Shown: positions 44,726 to 52,196 of the stretch, one piece after another
Numbering within the stretch: the stretch's first letter is position 1
Layout: the number at the start of each line of letters is the position of its first letter
From: CAXTPV01 sp965276715
GTDB lineage: Bacteria > Pseudomonadota > Alphaproteobacteria > Acetobacterales > Acetobacteraceae
Assembly (NCBI GenBank): GCA_965276715.1
Contig: OZ255622.1
Span: 1,674,001-1,738,000 of the forward strand
Direction of reading: 5' to 3'
DNA: 64,000 nucleotides
Program-made: the position numbers and the translations under genes
The notes under the pieces: generated by a model
Databases searched by the model: none
Told to the model about the DNA's origin: nothing
Seen by the model: the letters and a program-made list of their open reading frames with translations, nothing else

Positions 44726-45775
44726 TAGAGCCTGATATCTTCAGCCTGACTCGGTGTGGGATTCCGTTTCGGCGTGAAATCTGATTCAAGATGCTGGCTG
44801 GGCGGAGGCCAGCATCGATGGGTCGTCCGTATTCGTTGGACCTGCGCGAGCGGGTTGTGTGTGCTGTCCGCTCTGGGATGAGCTGTGGCGAGGCAGCTGA
44901 GCGTTTCGAGATCAGCCACTCTTCTGCGATCCGATGGACGCGGCGAGAGCGCGAGACAGGTAGCCCGGCCGCGTTGCCGATGGGAGGCAAGCGACCATTC
45001 ACATTGGCGGCCGACCTGCCCTGGATCGCGGCACGTGTGGCTGAGAAGCCCGACATCACCTTGCGTGAGTTGCTGGCAGAGCTGCGCGATCGTGGCGTCA
45101 AGGTCAGCTATTTCGGTGTCTGGCACATCGTGCGGCGTTCAGGCCTGAGCTTTAAAAAAAAGCGTTCACGCCAGCGAGCAGGATCGTCCGGACGTCGCCC
45201 GCCGCCGCGCGCTATGGAGGCGATACCAGGGCCGGGTTGATGCAGACCGCCTGGTCTTTGTCGACGAGACCTGGGCCAAGACCAACATGACGCCGATCCG
45301 CGGGTGGTTCGCCCGCGGCGAACGCCTGGTGGCCAAGGTGCCGCATGGGCACTGGAAGACACTCACGTTCGTCGCCGGATTGCGATCTGACGGGATCTGC
45401 GCGCCGTTCGTGCTCGACGGCCCGATCAACGCCGCGAGCTTCCTCGCCTGGGTCGAACAGTGCCTGGTGCCGACGCTCCGGCCCGGCGACGTCGTGGTCG
45501 CCGACAACCTCGGCAGCCACAAGGGTGCCGCGGTCCGTCGTGCCATCCGAGCTGCGGGAGCGAAGTTGATCTTCCTGCCGCCCTACAGCCCGGACCTCAA
45601 CCCGATCGAGCAGGCCTTCGCCAAACTCAAGACGCTGTTGCGCAAGGACAACGCACGGACCGTCGAAGACACCTGGAAAAGCATCGGCCGCGTGCTCGAC
45701 GCCTTCAGTCCAATGGAGTGCACAAACTATCTGAGGAACTCAGGATATGCGGCAACCTAAAGCTATCAGGCTCTA
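44726..45775 (+). mobile_element. IS630 family insertion sequence
   Basis: About 1.05 kb element. Outer ends are exact inverted repeats: CTAGAGCCTGATA at 44725-44737 and TATCAGGCTCTAG at 45764-45776; the similarity continues imperfectly for about 22 bp. IS630 elements insert at TA, and both ends lie in CTAG, so the TA of each CTAG is the target duplication. It carries one transposase gene on the plus strand. It separates kdpE from the VapB/VapC pair and its right end is about 24 bp from the antitoxin promoter. Confidence 0.85.
44818..45760 (+). pseudogene. IS630 transposase, split by a frameshift at an A8 run
   Basis: The N-terminal part (to about 45165) has the paired helix-turn-helix DNA-binding region (EAAERFEISHSSAIRWTRRE and LRELLAELRDRGVKVSYFGV). 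At TTT followed by eight A residues (45151-45161) the frame moves. The second part encodes the DDE catalytic domain: Asp in RLVFVDETWAKTNM, Asp in VVVADNLGSHKG and Glu in LNPIEQAFAKLK. With seven A residues the gene would read straight through (FKKSVHASEQDRPDV). Slippage on the A-run could still yield full-length enzyme, as some IS630 members do; otherwise the copy is dead. Confidence 0.8.
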
Positions 45776-45799
45776 GTCCACCGGACAGTCAAGAGCGGT

Positions 45800-45828
45800 T
45801 TGACATCACCGCAATCATTGATTACAAC
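45800..45828 (+). promoter_or_regulatory. Strong sigma70-type promoter for the VapB/VapC pair
   Basis: A consensus -35 TTGACA (45800-45805) is separated by 17 bp from TACAAC (45823-45828, four of six match to TATAAT). The antitoxin ATG starts 8 bases after the -10 element, so the transcript would be leaderless or nearly so. The IS630 right end lies just upstream. Confidence 0.6.
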
Positions 45829-45835
45829 TTCGGGA

Positions 45836-46108
45836 ATGCCTGCTAGCAGACACCCGGCCCCAGCTTCGATCACCATCCGTAACCTCGACCCGGCCCTCAA
45901 GGAGCGGCTGCGCGTCCGCGCTGCCCAGCACGGTCAGTCGATGGAGGCGGAGGCGCGCCGCATCCTGCAAACTGCGCTAACGCCGCACGGCGCACCGCCC
46001 ATGCGCCACCTATACGACCGAATTCGCGCCCGCTTTGCACCGTTGGGCGGAGTCGATCTCGAACTGCCTCCGCGCGAGCCGGTCCGCGAGCCGCCTCGGT
46101 TCGACTGA
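45836..46108 (+). CDS. FitA/VapB-like ribbon-helix-helix antitoxin
   Basis: A 90-residue antitoxin. The N-terminal ribbon-helix-helix region ASITIRNLDPALKERLRVRA, AQHGQSMEAEARRIL is typical of FitA/VapB. A C-terminal tail rich in Pro and acidic residues (DLELPPREPVREPPRFD) would wrap around the PIN toxin. I start at ATG 45836, matching the promoter; a GTG/ATG further up would lie inside the -35. Its stop overlaps the toxin ATG (TGATG). Confidence 0.85.
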   Translation: MPASRHPAPASITIRNLDPALKERLRVRAAQHGQSMEAEARRILQTALTPHGAPPMRHLYDRIRARFAPLGGVDLELPPREPVREPPRFD

Positions 46109-46527
46109 TGTTGATGCTCGATACCAACATGCTTTCCGAGATCATGCGTCCCGAGCCTGAGCGCAAAGTCGCGGACTGGATTGTCCGCCAGCCATCGGAT
46201 GATTTGTTCACGGCAGCAATGTGCCAAGCTGAAATCCTGTCTGGCTTGGCCATCATGCCGAGCGGCCGTCGCCGCACCGACCTGGAGAAGGCCGCGCGCG
46301 CCATGTTCGCCGACGATTTTGACGGTCGCATCCTGCCATTCGACACCGAAGCCACGGCTGCCTATGCCGAAATATTCGCAGCGCGCCGGGAGGTCGGGCG
46401 GCCGAGCGGGGCCATCGATCTCATGTTGGCCGCAATTGCGCGCGTGCGCGGGGCGAGCGTGGTCACCCGCAACGTGGCCGACTTCGAGGGCGTGGGTGTG
46501 GCAATCGTCAACCCGTGGGATGAGTAG
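46108..46527 (+). CDS. PIN domain toxin, VapC/FitB type
   Basis: A 139-residue PIN-domain ribonuclease with all acidic metal ligands: Asp5 in MLMLDTNMLSE, Glu in CQAEILSGLA, Asp in SGAIDLMLAAIA and the late Asp in VVTRNVADFEG. It would cleave RNA when freed from the antitoxin encoded just upstream. The two genes overlap by one base. Confidence 0.9.
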   Translation: MLMLDTNMLSEIMRPEPERKVADWIVRQPSDDLFTAAMCQAEILSGLAIMPSGRRRTDLEKAARAMFADDFDGRILPFDTEATAAYAEIFAARREVGRPSGAIDLMLAAIARVRGASVVTRNVADFEGVGVAIVNPWDE

Positions 46528-46707
46528 CCGCTCCGACATTTCGGTTGCAAAGACACTCCCATGATCCGGCGGGAGCCAGCGCGGTTCGTCGCCTACCTTC
46601 GAACCCGAATTGGAACTCATTGAGATTTGAACCGGCAGGATGGCAAACGACCCTTCTCTGCCGTCCGCGAGCGCGAGCGCTGAAAGCGGACGGCCAGCAA
46701 ACGTCCA

Positions 46708-47100
46708 TCAAGCGCTGTCTTTCCTGGCGTCGTACAGCGCCTGCGCAACAGCGATGCTCCTGAGGTTGTCGAAAGCCCAGTCAGCCAGGATCTTCACCGG
46801 CCCCGCCAGCGACCGCCCGATGCCCGTCAATTCGTAGTCGACGCGCGGCGGGATGGAAGGAGTGACGGTTCGTGTCACCAGACCGTCTCGCTCCATGTTC
46901 CGCAACGTCAGGGTGAGCATTCGTTGCGAAATGCCGTCGATCCCACGCTTGAGGTCGTTGAACCGATATCCGCGCTCGCTCAGCAGGATGATGATCAGAA
47001 CCGTCCACTTGTCGCCGATGCGACTGAGCACGTGCGTGACCTTGAGGCAGGCGCTGGTATTTTGCCGAATCGGAGGGTCTTGCAAAGCTGTGTCGGTCAC
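46708..47100 (-). CDS. HxlR family transcriptional regulator
   Basis: A 130-residue winged-helix regulator. Core features are CLKVTHVLSRIGDKWTVLII, ERGYRFNDLKRGIDGISQRM and LTLRNMERDGLVTRTVTPSI followed by PRVDYELTGIGRSL. I use the GTG at 47100, which gives usual HxlR length; an in-frame ATG at 47160 adds 20 residues. HxlR regulators divergent from an azoreductase gene normally sense quinones or reactive aldehydes through cysteine; here Cys17 (numbering from the GTG) before the HTH is the candidate. Confidence 0.88.
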   Translation of the reverse strand: MTDTALQDPPIRQNTSACLKVTHVLSRIGDKWTVLIIILLSERGYRFNDLKRGIDGISQRMLTLTLRNMERDGLVTRTVTPSIPPRVDYELTGIGRSLAGPVKILADWAFDNLRSIAVAQALYDARKDSA

Positions 47101-47111
47101 ATCCGTGTGCC

Positions 47112-47180
47112 CCTGGTGACAAACCTGTGCGTTCTTGTGCGTCGATCTGGGTAGGCACATACCATGACCCAGGTAACAAG
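47112..47180. promoter_or_regulatory. Directly repeated CCWGGTRACAA motifs in the hxlR/azoR promoter region
   Basis: CCTGGTGACAA at 47112-47122 and CCAGGTAACAA at 47169-47179 are 57 bp apart in the same orientation, flanking the divergent starts. They are candidate HxlR-type regulator sites. The second lies just before the AGAGGAG ribosome binding site of the azoreductase gene. Confidence 0.4.
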
Positions 47181-47195
47181 AGGAGCCTGTGGCAC

Positions 47196-47807
47196 ATGAA
47201 GATCCTCCACATCGACAGCAGCATCACCGGCCCTCGATCCGTCTCGCGCGAACTCTCGGCGCTCATCGTCGGGAAACTCGGCGGCAGCGAGCACGAGGTG
47301 ACCTATCGCGACATCGTGGCGGAGGACTTGCCGCACTTCACAGCCGTGACCGCACCGTCGGCTCATCCACTGGCGAAAGCCATGCCGACGCTGGACGAGA
47401 CCCAGCAGGCGAAGCGCGATACCAGTGACGCGATCCTGAAAGAGTTCGTCGAAGCCGACACCGTCGTCATCGGCGTGCCGATGTACAACTTCACCCTCCC
47501 ATCCGAACTGAAGGCGTGGATCGACCGTCTCATCGTGCCGGGCACGACCTTCCGCTACGGCGCGACTGGTCCCGAAGGCCTGGTTGGCGACAAGCGTGTC
47601 ATTCTCGCGATCGCCCGAGGGGGCGTCTATGGAGCCGACTCCGGGTTCGCGTCTGCGGAACATGCGGAGTCGTTCCTCCGGCTGGCACTGGGCTTCATCG
47701 GCGTGAAGAACCTCGAAGTCGTCATTGCCGAGGGCCTCAACGTGGCGGACGGGCGGGAGCAGGCGATCGCCTCCGCGCGCGACGCGGTCACCCAGCTCGC
47801 CGCATGA
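47196..47807 (+). CDS. azoR: FMN-dependent NADH-azoreductase
   Basis: A 203-residue flavodoxin-fold enzyme. FMN phosphate loop HIDSSITGPRSVSRELS, the middle motif IGVPMYNFTLPSELKAWIDR, and ARGGVYGADSGFASAEH are diagnostic for AzoR. It reduces quinones and azo compounds by two electrons, protecting against electrophiles. The ATG at 47196 follows GAGGAG. The divergent HxlR gene is its likely regulator. The next frame overlaps its stop (ATGA). Confidence 0.92.
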   Translation: MKILHIDSSITGPRSVSRELSALIVGKLGGSEHEVTYRDIVAEDLPHFTAVTAPSAHPLAKAMPTLDETQQAKRDTSDAILKEFVEADTVVIGVPMYNFTLPSELKAWIDRLIVPGTTFRYGATGPEGLVGDKRVILAIARGGVYGADSGFASAEHAESFLRLALGFIGVKNLEVVIAEGLNVADGREQAIASARDAVTQLAA

Positions 47808-48075
47808 GCCAGAGCGAACCGGCGGGCGCATCATCCCGGTCGAGCCGCACGATCATGAAAAACCCCCGCTTGCCGACATACTTCCTCTCTCACGGGGGCG
47901 GTCCGTGGCCGTGGATGAAGGAAATCCGGCCGGGTGCCTACGATCGCCTTGAGAAGTCGCGGCACGATGTCCGCGAGGAGCTGGGTGACATGCCTCGCGC
48001 TGTGCTGATGATCTCCGGACATTGGGAGGCGGACCGCTTCCTGCTGTCATGGGAGCCATCACGGCATCAAGCTAC
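47804..48075 (+). pseudogene. Truncated LigB/DODA-type extradiol dioxygenase
   Basis: The frame starts at ATG 47804 (overlapping the azoR stop). It encodes a normal N-terminus of a class III ring-cleavage dioxygenase: LPTYFLSHGGGPWPWMKEIR, YDRLEKSRHDVREELGDMPR and AVLMISGHWEADRFLLS, including the metal-binding His of SHGGGPW and GHWE. After about 75 residues the homology ends and unrelated sequence follows up to the next gene. The catalytic centre is incomplete, so this is a 5' fragment left by a deletion. Confidence 0.75.
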
Positions 48076-48243
48076 AGGTTCAGCGCAGTGTGATCAGCGG
48101 TCAGTTCCGATCGATGCTCTTTCCGGTGTCCCAGGCGCGTCGTGCGTCGGCACCCCTCGACCCGCCTCGAGAGCGCCCTCGAATCCGCCACGGGACGCCA
48201 TCATCTGCGATCGGCATCCAGTCCACCACAGGAGAAGTCTCGC

Positions 48244-49227
48244 ATGAAGGCAGTTCGTTTCCATGAACTCGGCGGCCCCGAGGTGCTCAGGATCGAAGAG
48301 GTGACGCTTCGCGAGCCAGGACCGGGCGAGGTCACCCTCGAGGTCGCCGCCGCCGGCCTGAATCGGGCGGAGAGCATGTATTTCCACGGCCAGTATCTCG
48401 AGCAGCCGCAATTGCCCTCGGGGCTGGGCTATGAGGTCTTCGGCACCGTCCTGAAGGTCGGACCCGGCGTGGACGCGACGCTTGTCGGCAAGCAGTTCGC
48501 GACCATTCCCGGCTTCTCGATGAACCGGTTCCCCGCGCTGGCGGAGCAGGCCGTTGTCCCGGCGGAGGAACTGGCCGCGGTGCCCGCGTCGTTGTCGCCG
48601 GTCGAGGGCGCGGCGGTGTGGATGCAGTACGCGACCGCCTACGGCGCACTGGTCGAGCTCGGCAAGGTGGGGCCGGGTGACTTCGTCATCCTCACGGCGG
48701 CGAGCTCGTCGGTGGGCCTGGCTGCGATCCAGATCGTCCGCGCCCAGGGCGCCACCTCGATTGCGACCACGCGCACATCGGGCAAGAAGCAGCGGCTGCT
48801 CGACCTCGGCGCCGACCACGTCATCGCGACGCAGGAAGAGGATTTGCCTGCGCGTGTCAGCGAGATCACCGGCGGCAAGGGTGCACGGATCGTCTTCGAT
48901 CCGGTCGGCGGATCATACGTGGCGACGTTGGCGCAGGCGGTGGCCGTCGACGGCACGATCTTCATGTACGGCATGCTCTCCGGAGAGCCGACGGAATACC
49001 CGATGACGGTGTTCGGCAAGGGCATCGCCTTGATCGGCTACTCGCTGCTGCAGATGAAGGTCCCCGGCCGAGTGGAGGCCATGAAGACATACATCCACGA
49101 CCGCCTCGCCGATGGACGCTTCAAGCCGGAGATCGCCAAGGTGTTCCCGTTCCCGCAGGTGGCCGATGCCTACCGGTATCTCGAGAGCAACCAGCAGGTG
49201 GGCAAGGTGGTGATCGCGTTCGAGTAG
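48244..49227 (+). CDS. Zinc-dependent/quinone-type alcohol dehydrogenase (MDR superfamily)
   Basis: A 327-residue medium-chain dehydrogenase/reductase. It starts MKAVRFHELGGPEVLRIEEV with RBS GGAGAAG; the GroES-like domain contains AAAGLNRAESMYFHGQYLEQ, and the Rossmann domain has TAASSSVGLAAIQIVRAQGA and IVFDPVGGSYVA. Zinc ligands are not obvious, so it is more like NADPH:quinone reductases. It follows azoR and the dioxygenase fragment, so the set may form a quinone/electrophile detoxification cluster. Confidence 0.87.
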   Translation: MKAVRFHELGGPEVLRIEEVTLREPGPGEVTLEVAAAGLNRAESMYFHGQYLEQPQLPSGLGYEVFGTVLKVGPGVDATLVGKQFATIPGFSMNRFPALAEQAVVPAEELAAVPASLSPVEGAAVWMQYATAYGALVELGKVGPGDFVILTAASSSVGLAAIQIVRAQGATSIATTRTSGKKQRLLDLGADHVIATQEEDLPARVSEITGGKGARIVFDPVGGSYVATLAQAVAVDGTIFMYGMLSGEPTEYPMTVFGKGIALIGYSLLQMKVPGRVEAMKTYIHDRLADGRFKPEIAKVFPFPQVADAYRYLESNQQVGKVVIAFE

Positions 49228-49281
49228 TGACATCGCAACCGAGCCGCTGACGCGTTGATCCGGAGCGGACACACGACCCTG

Positions 49282-50742
49282 TCATCGCAAGACATCTAAC
49301 GTCCAGGGTTCTTGATCGAAAGTGTGCGAGTTTCTTGGTGTCCAGACTTGTCTGGTTGCTGAGGAAGCTTCAGGCGCGGCGCGGAACGATAGCCCCAGCT
49401 GCGCGGCACCGCCGGATGGCGGCGTCCCCGCCGCGAGGACGAGCGGGGCGATCACGACGGGATGTGTCGGTCGGAGCACAAGGCTCAGCGTCCCGCCGTA
49501 GAGGATGAAATTTCGGAGCGAAGCATGTGCATCATCAGGGAGCATCATCACCCCGGAGTCCAGCGAGATGCTCTCAACCACGTCAGCGGGCGCGACCGCC
49601 AAACCATCGCCTGTTTGCGCGGAGCGATACGCGAAAACGCGGTCACGTAACCCGCCATCAACAAGAGTCGCGGAAGCGGAGAGCAGCTCGGGACTCCGGA
49701 GGAAAGTCTCCAACGAAGACGGCTGTCTTCTAAACCCTGCAAGCGCCGCGATGTCGACATGATCGAGATCGACTTCCGCGCGAAAAGTTCCGAGGCCCTC
49801 GATGACGAGATCGCCTCGACTTTCAAGGACTCCATTCGCTTCCGTGTATCGCGTTGCAAGGTGCATCGAGGCGCGAAGGGCGTCCAGGCCGAATGCGTGA
49901 AATGTCTCGGTGAAATCGGGATCGTCGGAGCGCATCGAAAGCCCGTTGAGATCGAGATGGACAGTGGACAGGCGACCCGCGCCTAGGATCGACCGCAGTT
50001 GCGTCCGATCGGCAGCGATGAGCCGATAGCCAGCGTTTCTGCTTGGGAGACCGTTGATCCCGGCGCGCGCCGCTGTCGTCGGCGTGGAAGGCAGCAGATG
50101 ACCGTCAAGCTCCTTCAGCATCGAGGTGAGGTCGACGCCGGAAATGCCGATAGAGGCAATCTCCATGCGAAAGCTGTTGGCGGGATCGCTTGACACCACC
50201 CGCAGTCCGCTTAACGTTACTTCGCCTGTTCGAGTTGCAGCGAAGCGGTTCAGTTCAATCGATCCTATAGCCTCGTCAGTATACTGGTCGCGGAACTTGA
50301 ACGAGCGAAGCACGGCGTGCCCGATGACCGTATCGACAAGTCCGGTGGCCTGCTCTACCCCTGAACTCGAGAACGCGACGCCGTCGGCGTCGAGCGAGGA
50401 TGCGGTGCTGACGATCGTGTCACCGTTTTCGCTCGCGTTCAGAGTTGCGGCATGCAGGGCGATCGTGCCATTCGCGTGCCCGCTCGTTACGGAGACTCGA
50501 GCGGCGGTGTAGCGATCGCCGGACGCAAAGCGCAAGGTCACGCCTTCCAGGCCTGCTGAGCGGGAGAACGGGTGAACTCTAACCCGGTCATAGGTAAAGG
50601 ACCCGCGCGGCCCGATTGCGGATCGTAAATGAGCCGCCGCGGCGCGTATTTCGGCCTGACCTCGCGCCAGCACCAGCTCGTAGCCGCCGCCCAGGATTGC
50701 CACCGTCGCGACCGCCCCGACCGCAGCCCACACCTTACCCAT
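49282..50742 (-). CDS. Large protein of unknown function with N-terminal anchor
   Basis: A 486-residue protein. A single N-terminal hydrophobic segment (VWAAVGAVATVAILGGGYEL) anchors or exports it; GGGAGTGAAG precedes the ATG at 50742. The remainder is beta-rich, with repeated segments such as AGLEGVTLRFASGDRYTAAR and STVHLDLNGLSMRSDDPDFT, vaguely like AsmA/DUF945-type periplasmic proteins. I cannot assign a family. It stands alone between a convergent dehydrogenase gene and a repeat-rich spacer. Confidence 0.6.
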   Translation of the reverse strand: MGKVWAAVGAVATVAILGGGYELVLARGQAEIRAAAAHLRSAIGPRGSFTYDRVRVHPFSRSAGLEGVTLRFASGDRYTAARVSVTSGHANGTIALHAATLNASENGDTIVSTASSLDADGVAFSSSGVEQATGLVDTVIGHAVLRSFKFRDQYTDEAIGSIELNRFAATRTGEVTLSGLRVVSSDPANSFRMEIASIGISGVDLTSMLKELDGHLLPSTPTTAARAGINGLPSRNAGYRLIAADRTQLRSILGAGRLSTVHLDLNGLSMRSDDPDFTETFHAFGLDALRASMHLATRYTEANGVLESRGDLVIEGLGTFRAEVDLDHVDIAALAGFRRQPSSLETFLRSPELLSASATLVDGGLRDRVFAYRSAQTGDGLAVAPADVVESISLDSGVMMLPDDAHASLRNFILYGGTLSLVLRPTHPVVIAPLVLAAGTPPSGGAAQLGLSFRAAPEASSATRQVWTPRNSHTFDQEPWTLDVLR

Positions 50743-50868
50743 TCTTCACTCCCAGTCCGAATATAAAGTAAGGGCGCTGAAGTCGGAAACGTTCCTCTCG
50801 AAGATCAACCCGATGGCGTTGGCCATTCGAGAGCCTGACGGAAAGCGTCGGCGTCTGCGGATAGATGT
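50743..50868. other. Spacer upstream of the unknown 486-residue protein
   Basis: About 125 bp, less GC-rich than the rest. It should hold the promoter of the minus-strand gene. I see no gene. Confidence 0.4.
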
Positions 50869-50917
50869 CTAGAGCAATATCGCTTCAAGTTGCGTCAGCA
50901 CAGCGATAAAATTGCTC
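50869..50917. repeat. CTAG-ended imperfect palindrome
   Basis: CTAGAGCAATATCGC at 50869-50883 faces GCGATAAAATTGCTC at 50903-50917. The arms match except for a 3-base difference in the middle. The outer CTAGAGC is the same as in the neighbouring mini-element and the IS630 ends. It looks like a small non-coding palindromic element of the kind scattered in alphaproteobacterial genomes. Confidence 0.6.
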
Positions 50918-50930
50918 GTCGAAACAAAGG

Positions 50931-50985
50931 CTAGAGCGTGATCGGCTCTCGCATTTCATGTCAACCTAAACCGATCACGCTCTAG
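50931..50985. mobile_element. 55-bp MITE-like element with 15-bp inverted ends
   Basis: Perfect inverted ends CTAGAGCGTGATCGG (50931-50945) and CCGATCACGCTCTAG (50971-50985) around 25 bp. Both ends begin with CTAG, suggesting TA target duplication as for IS630/Tc1-type elements. The end shares CTAGAGCxTGAT with the IS630 copy at 44.7 kb. The right arm cuts a minus-strand reading frame and supplies its stop codon. Confidence 0.7.
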
Positions 50986-51211
50986 GGACGCGGTTCGGAT
51001 GCTGAATGGACTTCCACCCCACGTCAGGTCGTCGTGGATTGCCGAAGGCGCTCCGGCATCTCCCGCTAACACCACGAAACAAGATAAGGTCGTCGGGGCC
51101 ACCAAGCCGGACGTTGTAGGGGCTGTCCGGAACGTTCTTGCCGAACTCGGCATACGTGATGACCTTCAGGAAAGCCTGTTCCCGTCGCTCGATTTCGAGC
51201 GGCGTGAACAT
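50975..51211 (-). pseudogene. Small gene fragment truncated by the MITE-like element
   Basis: A 78-residue frame starting MFTPLEIERREQAFLKVITY and AEFGKNVPDSPYNVRLGGPD. It ends in the right arm of the mini-element, whose TGA (50975-50977) is the stop. The AFLKVITYAE...YNVRLGG pattern faintly resembles the N-terminus of lysozyme-like proteins, but this is weak. The 3' part is not found on the other side of the element, so it has been lost. Confidence 0.4.
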
Positions 51212-51317
51212 CGCCGTCCCTGGACGTTACGGTATCGACCTATACCAGGGTCTTCCCGCGCCGTCACGAGCTGCCCGCACCTTGTCTCCGCGGCGCCTGT
51301 GGCCACACATCCACCCC

Positions 51318-52196
51318 ATGCTGTTCCCCGTCTTCCTTGATCTCCGGAACCGTCCGGTCCTCCTCCTCGGCGAGGGCGAGGCCGCCGGCCGCCGTCTCGC
51401 GACCCTCACCCGGGCCGGCGCGCAAGTCCGCCGCGCGACCCGCTTCACCCCCGACCTTCTCGACGGCGCCTGCCTCGCCATCGGCGCCGAAGCTCCTGAC
51501 GCCGATCTCCACGCCATGCACGACGAGGCACGCGCCCGCGGCATCCCGGTCAACGTCGTCGACCGTCCAGCGCTCGCGACCTTCATTACCCCCGCCACCG
51601 TCGAGCGTCTGCCACTGCAGATCGCGATCTGCTCGGCGGGCGCCGCCCCCGTCCTCGCCCGCCTGCTGCGCGCCCGCATCGAGACCCTGATCGACCCGGC
51701 CTACGGGCGCCTCGCCGCACTCGCCGAGCGCCTCCAGGCGCTGACCCGCGCGCGCCTGCCCGATGTCGTCGAGCGCCGCCGCATGCTCGAGCGCGCACTC
51801 GGCGGCCGCGCCGCCGAGCTCATGCTCGCCGGCGACGAGGCGGGCGCCGAGCGCGCCTATCTCGACGCGCTCGACGGCGCCGCGTCCGTCCCCGGCATCG
51901 TCCACTTCGTCGACCCCGGCCCAGGCGACGCCGACCTGCTCGTCCTGCGCGCGCTCCGCCTGCTCGGCGAAGCCGACATCATCGTCCATCGGCCGGACGA
52001 GAGCCCCGCCATCCTCGAGGTCGCCCGCCGCGACGCCGCCCGCCTCGCCGTCAACGGCGACGCCTCGGACCAGCTCCTCGACCTCGCCCGCGCCGGACGC
52101 CGCATCGTCCGCCTGTCGCCCGACGCCGGCGAGGAACAGGCACTTCGCCGGGCCGGTATTGCCACCGAGCGGGTTCCGGGCGTTAACGCGCCATGA
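51318..52196 (+). CDS. Siroheme-synthase-like protein (precorrin-2 dehydrogenase domain plus partial methyltransferase-like tail)
   Basis: A 292-residue protein. Residues about 1-110 form the NAD-binding dehydrogenase/ferrochelatase domain (FLDLRNRPVLLLGEGEAAGR, VNVVDRPALATFITPA, AICSAGAAPVLARLLRARIE). The dimerisation region follows (about 115-195). From about 200 a stretch resembles only the first ~90 residues of uroporphyrinogen methyltransferase (VHFVDPGPGDADLLVLRALR). Full CysG has a whole methyltransferase, so this protein likely makes siroheme only from precorrin-2 made elsewhere. Its stop overlaps the next start (ATGA). Confidence 0.82.
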   Translation: MLFPVFLDLRNRPVLLLGEGEAAGRRLATLTRAGAQVRRATRFTPDLLDGACLAIGAEAPDADLHAMHDEARARGIPVNVVDRPALATFITPATVERLPLQIAICSAGAAPVLARLLRARIETLIDPAYGRLAALAERLQALTRARLPDVVERRRMLERALGGRAAELMLAGDEAGAERAYLDALDGAASVPGIVHFVDPGPGDADLLVLRALRLLGEADIIVHRPDESPAILEVARRDAARLAVNGDASDQLLDLARAGRRIVRLSPDAGEEQALRRAGIATERVPGVNAP

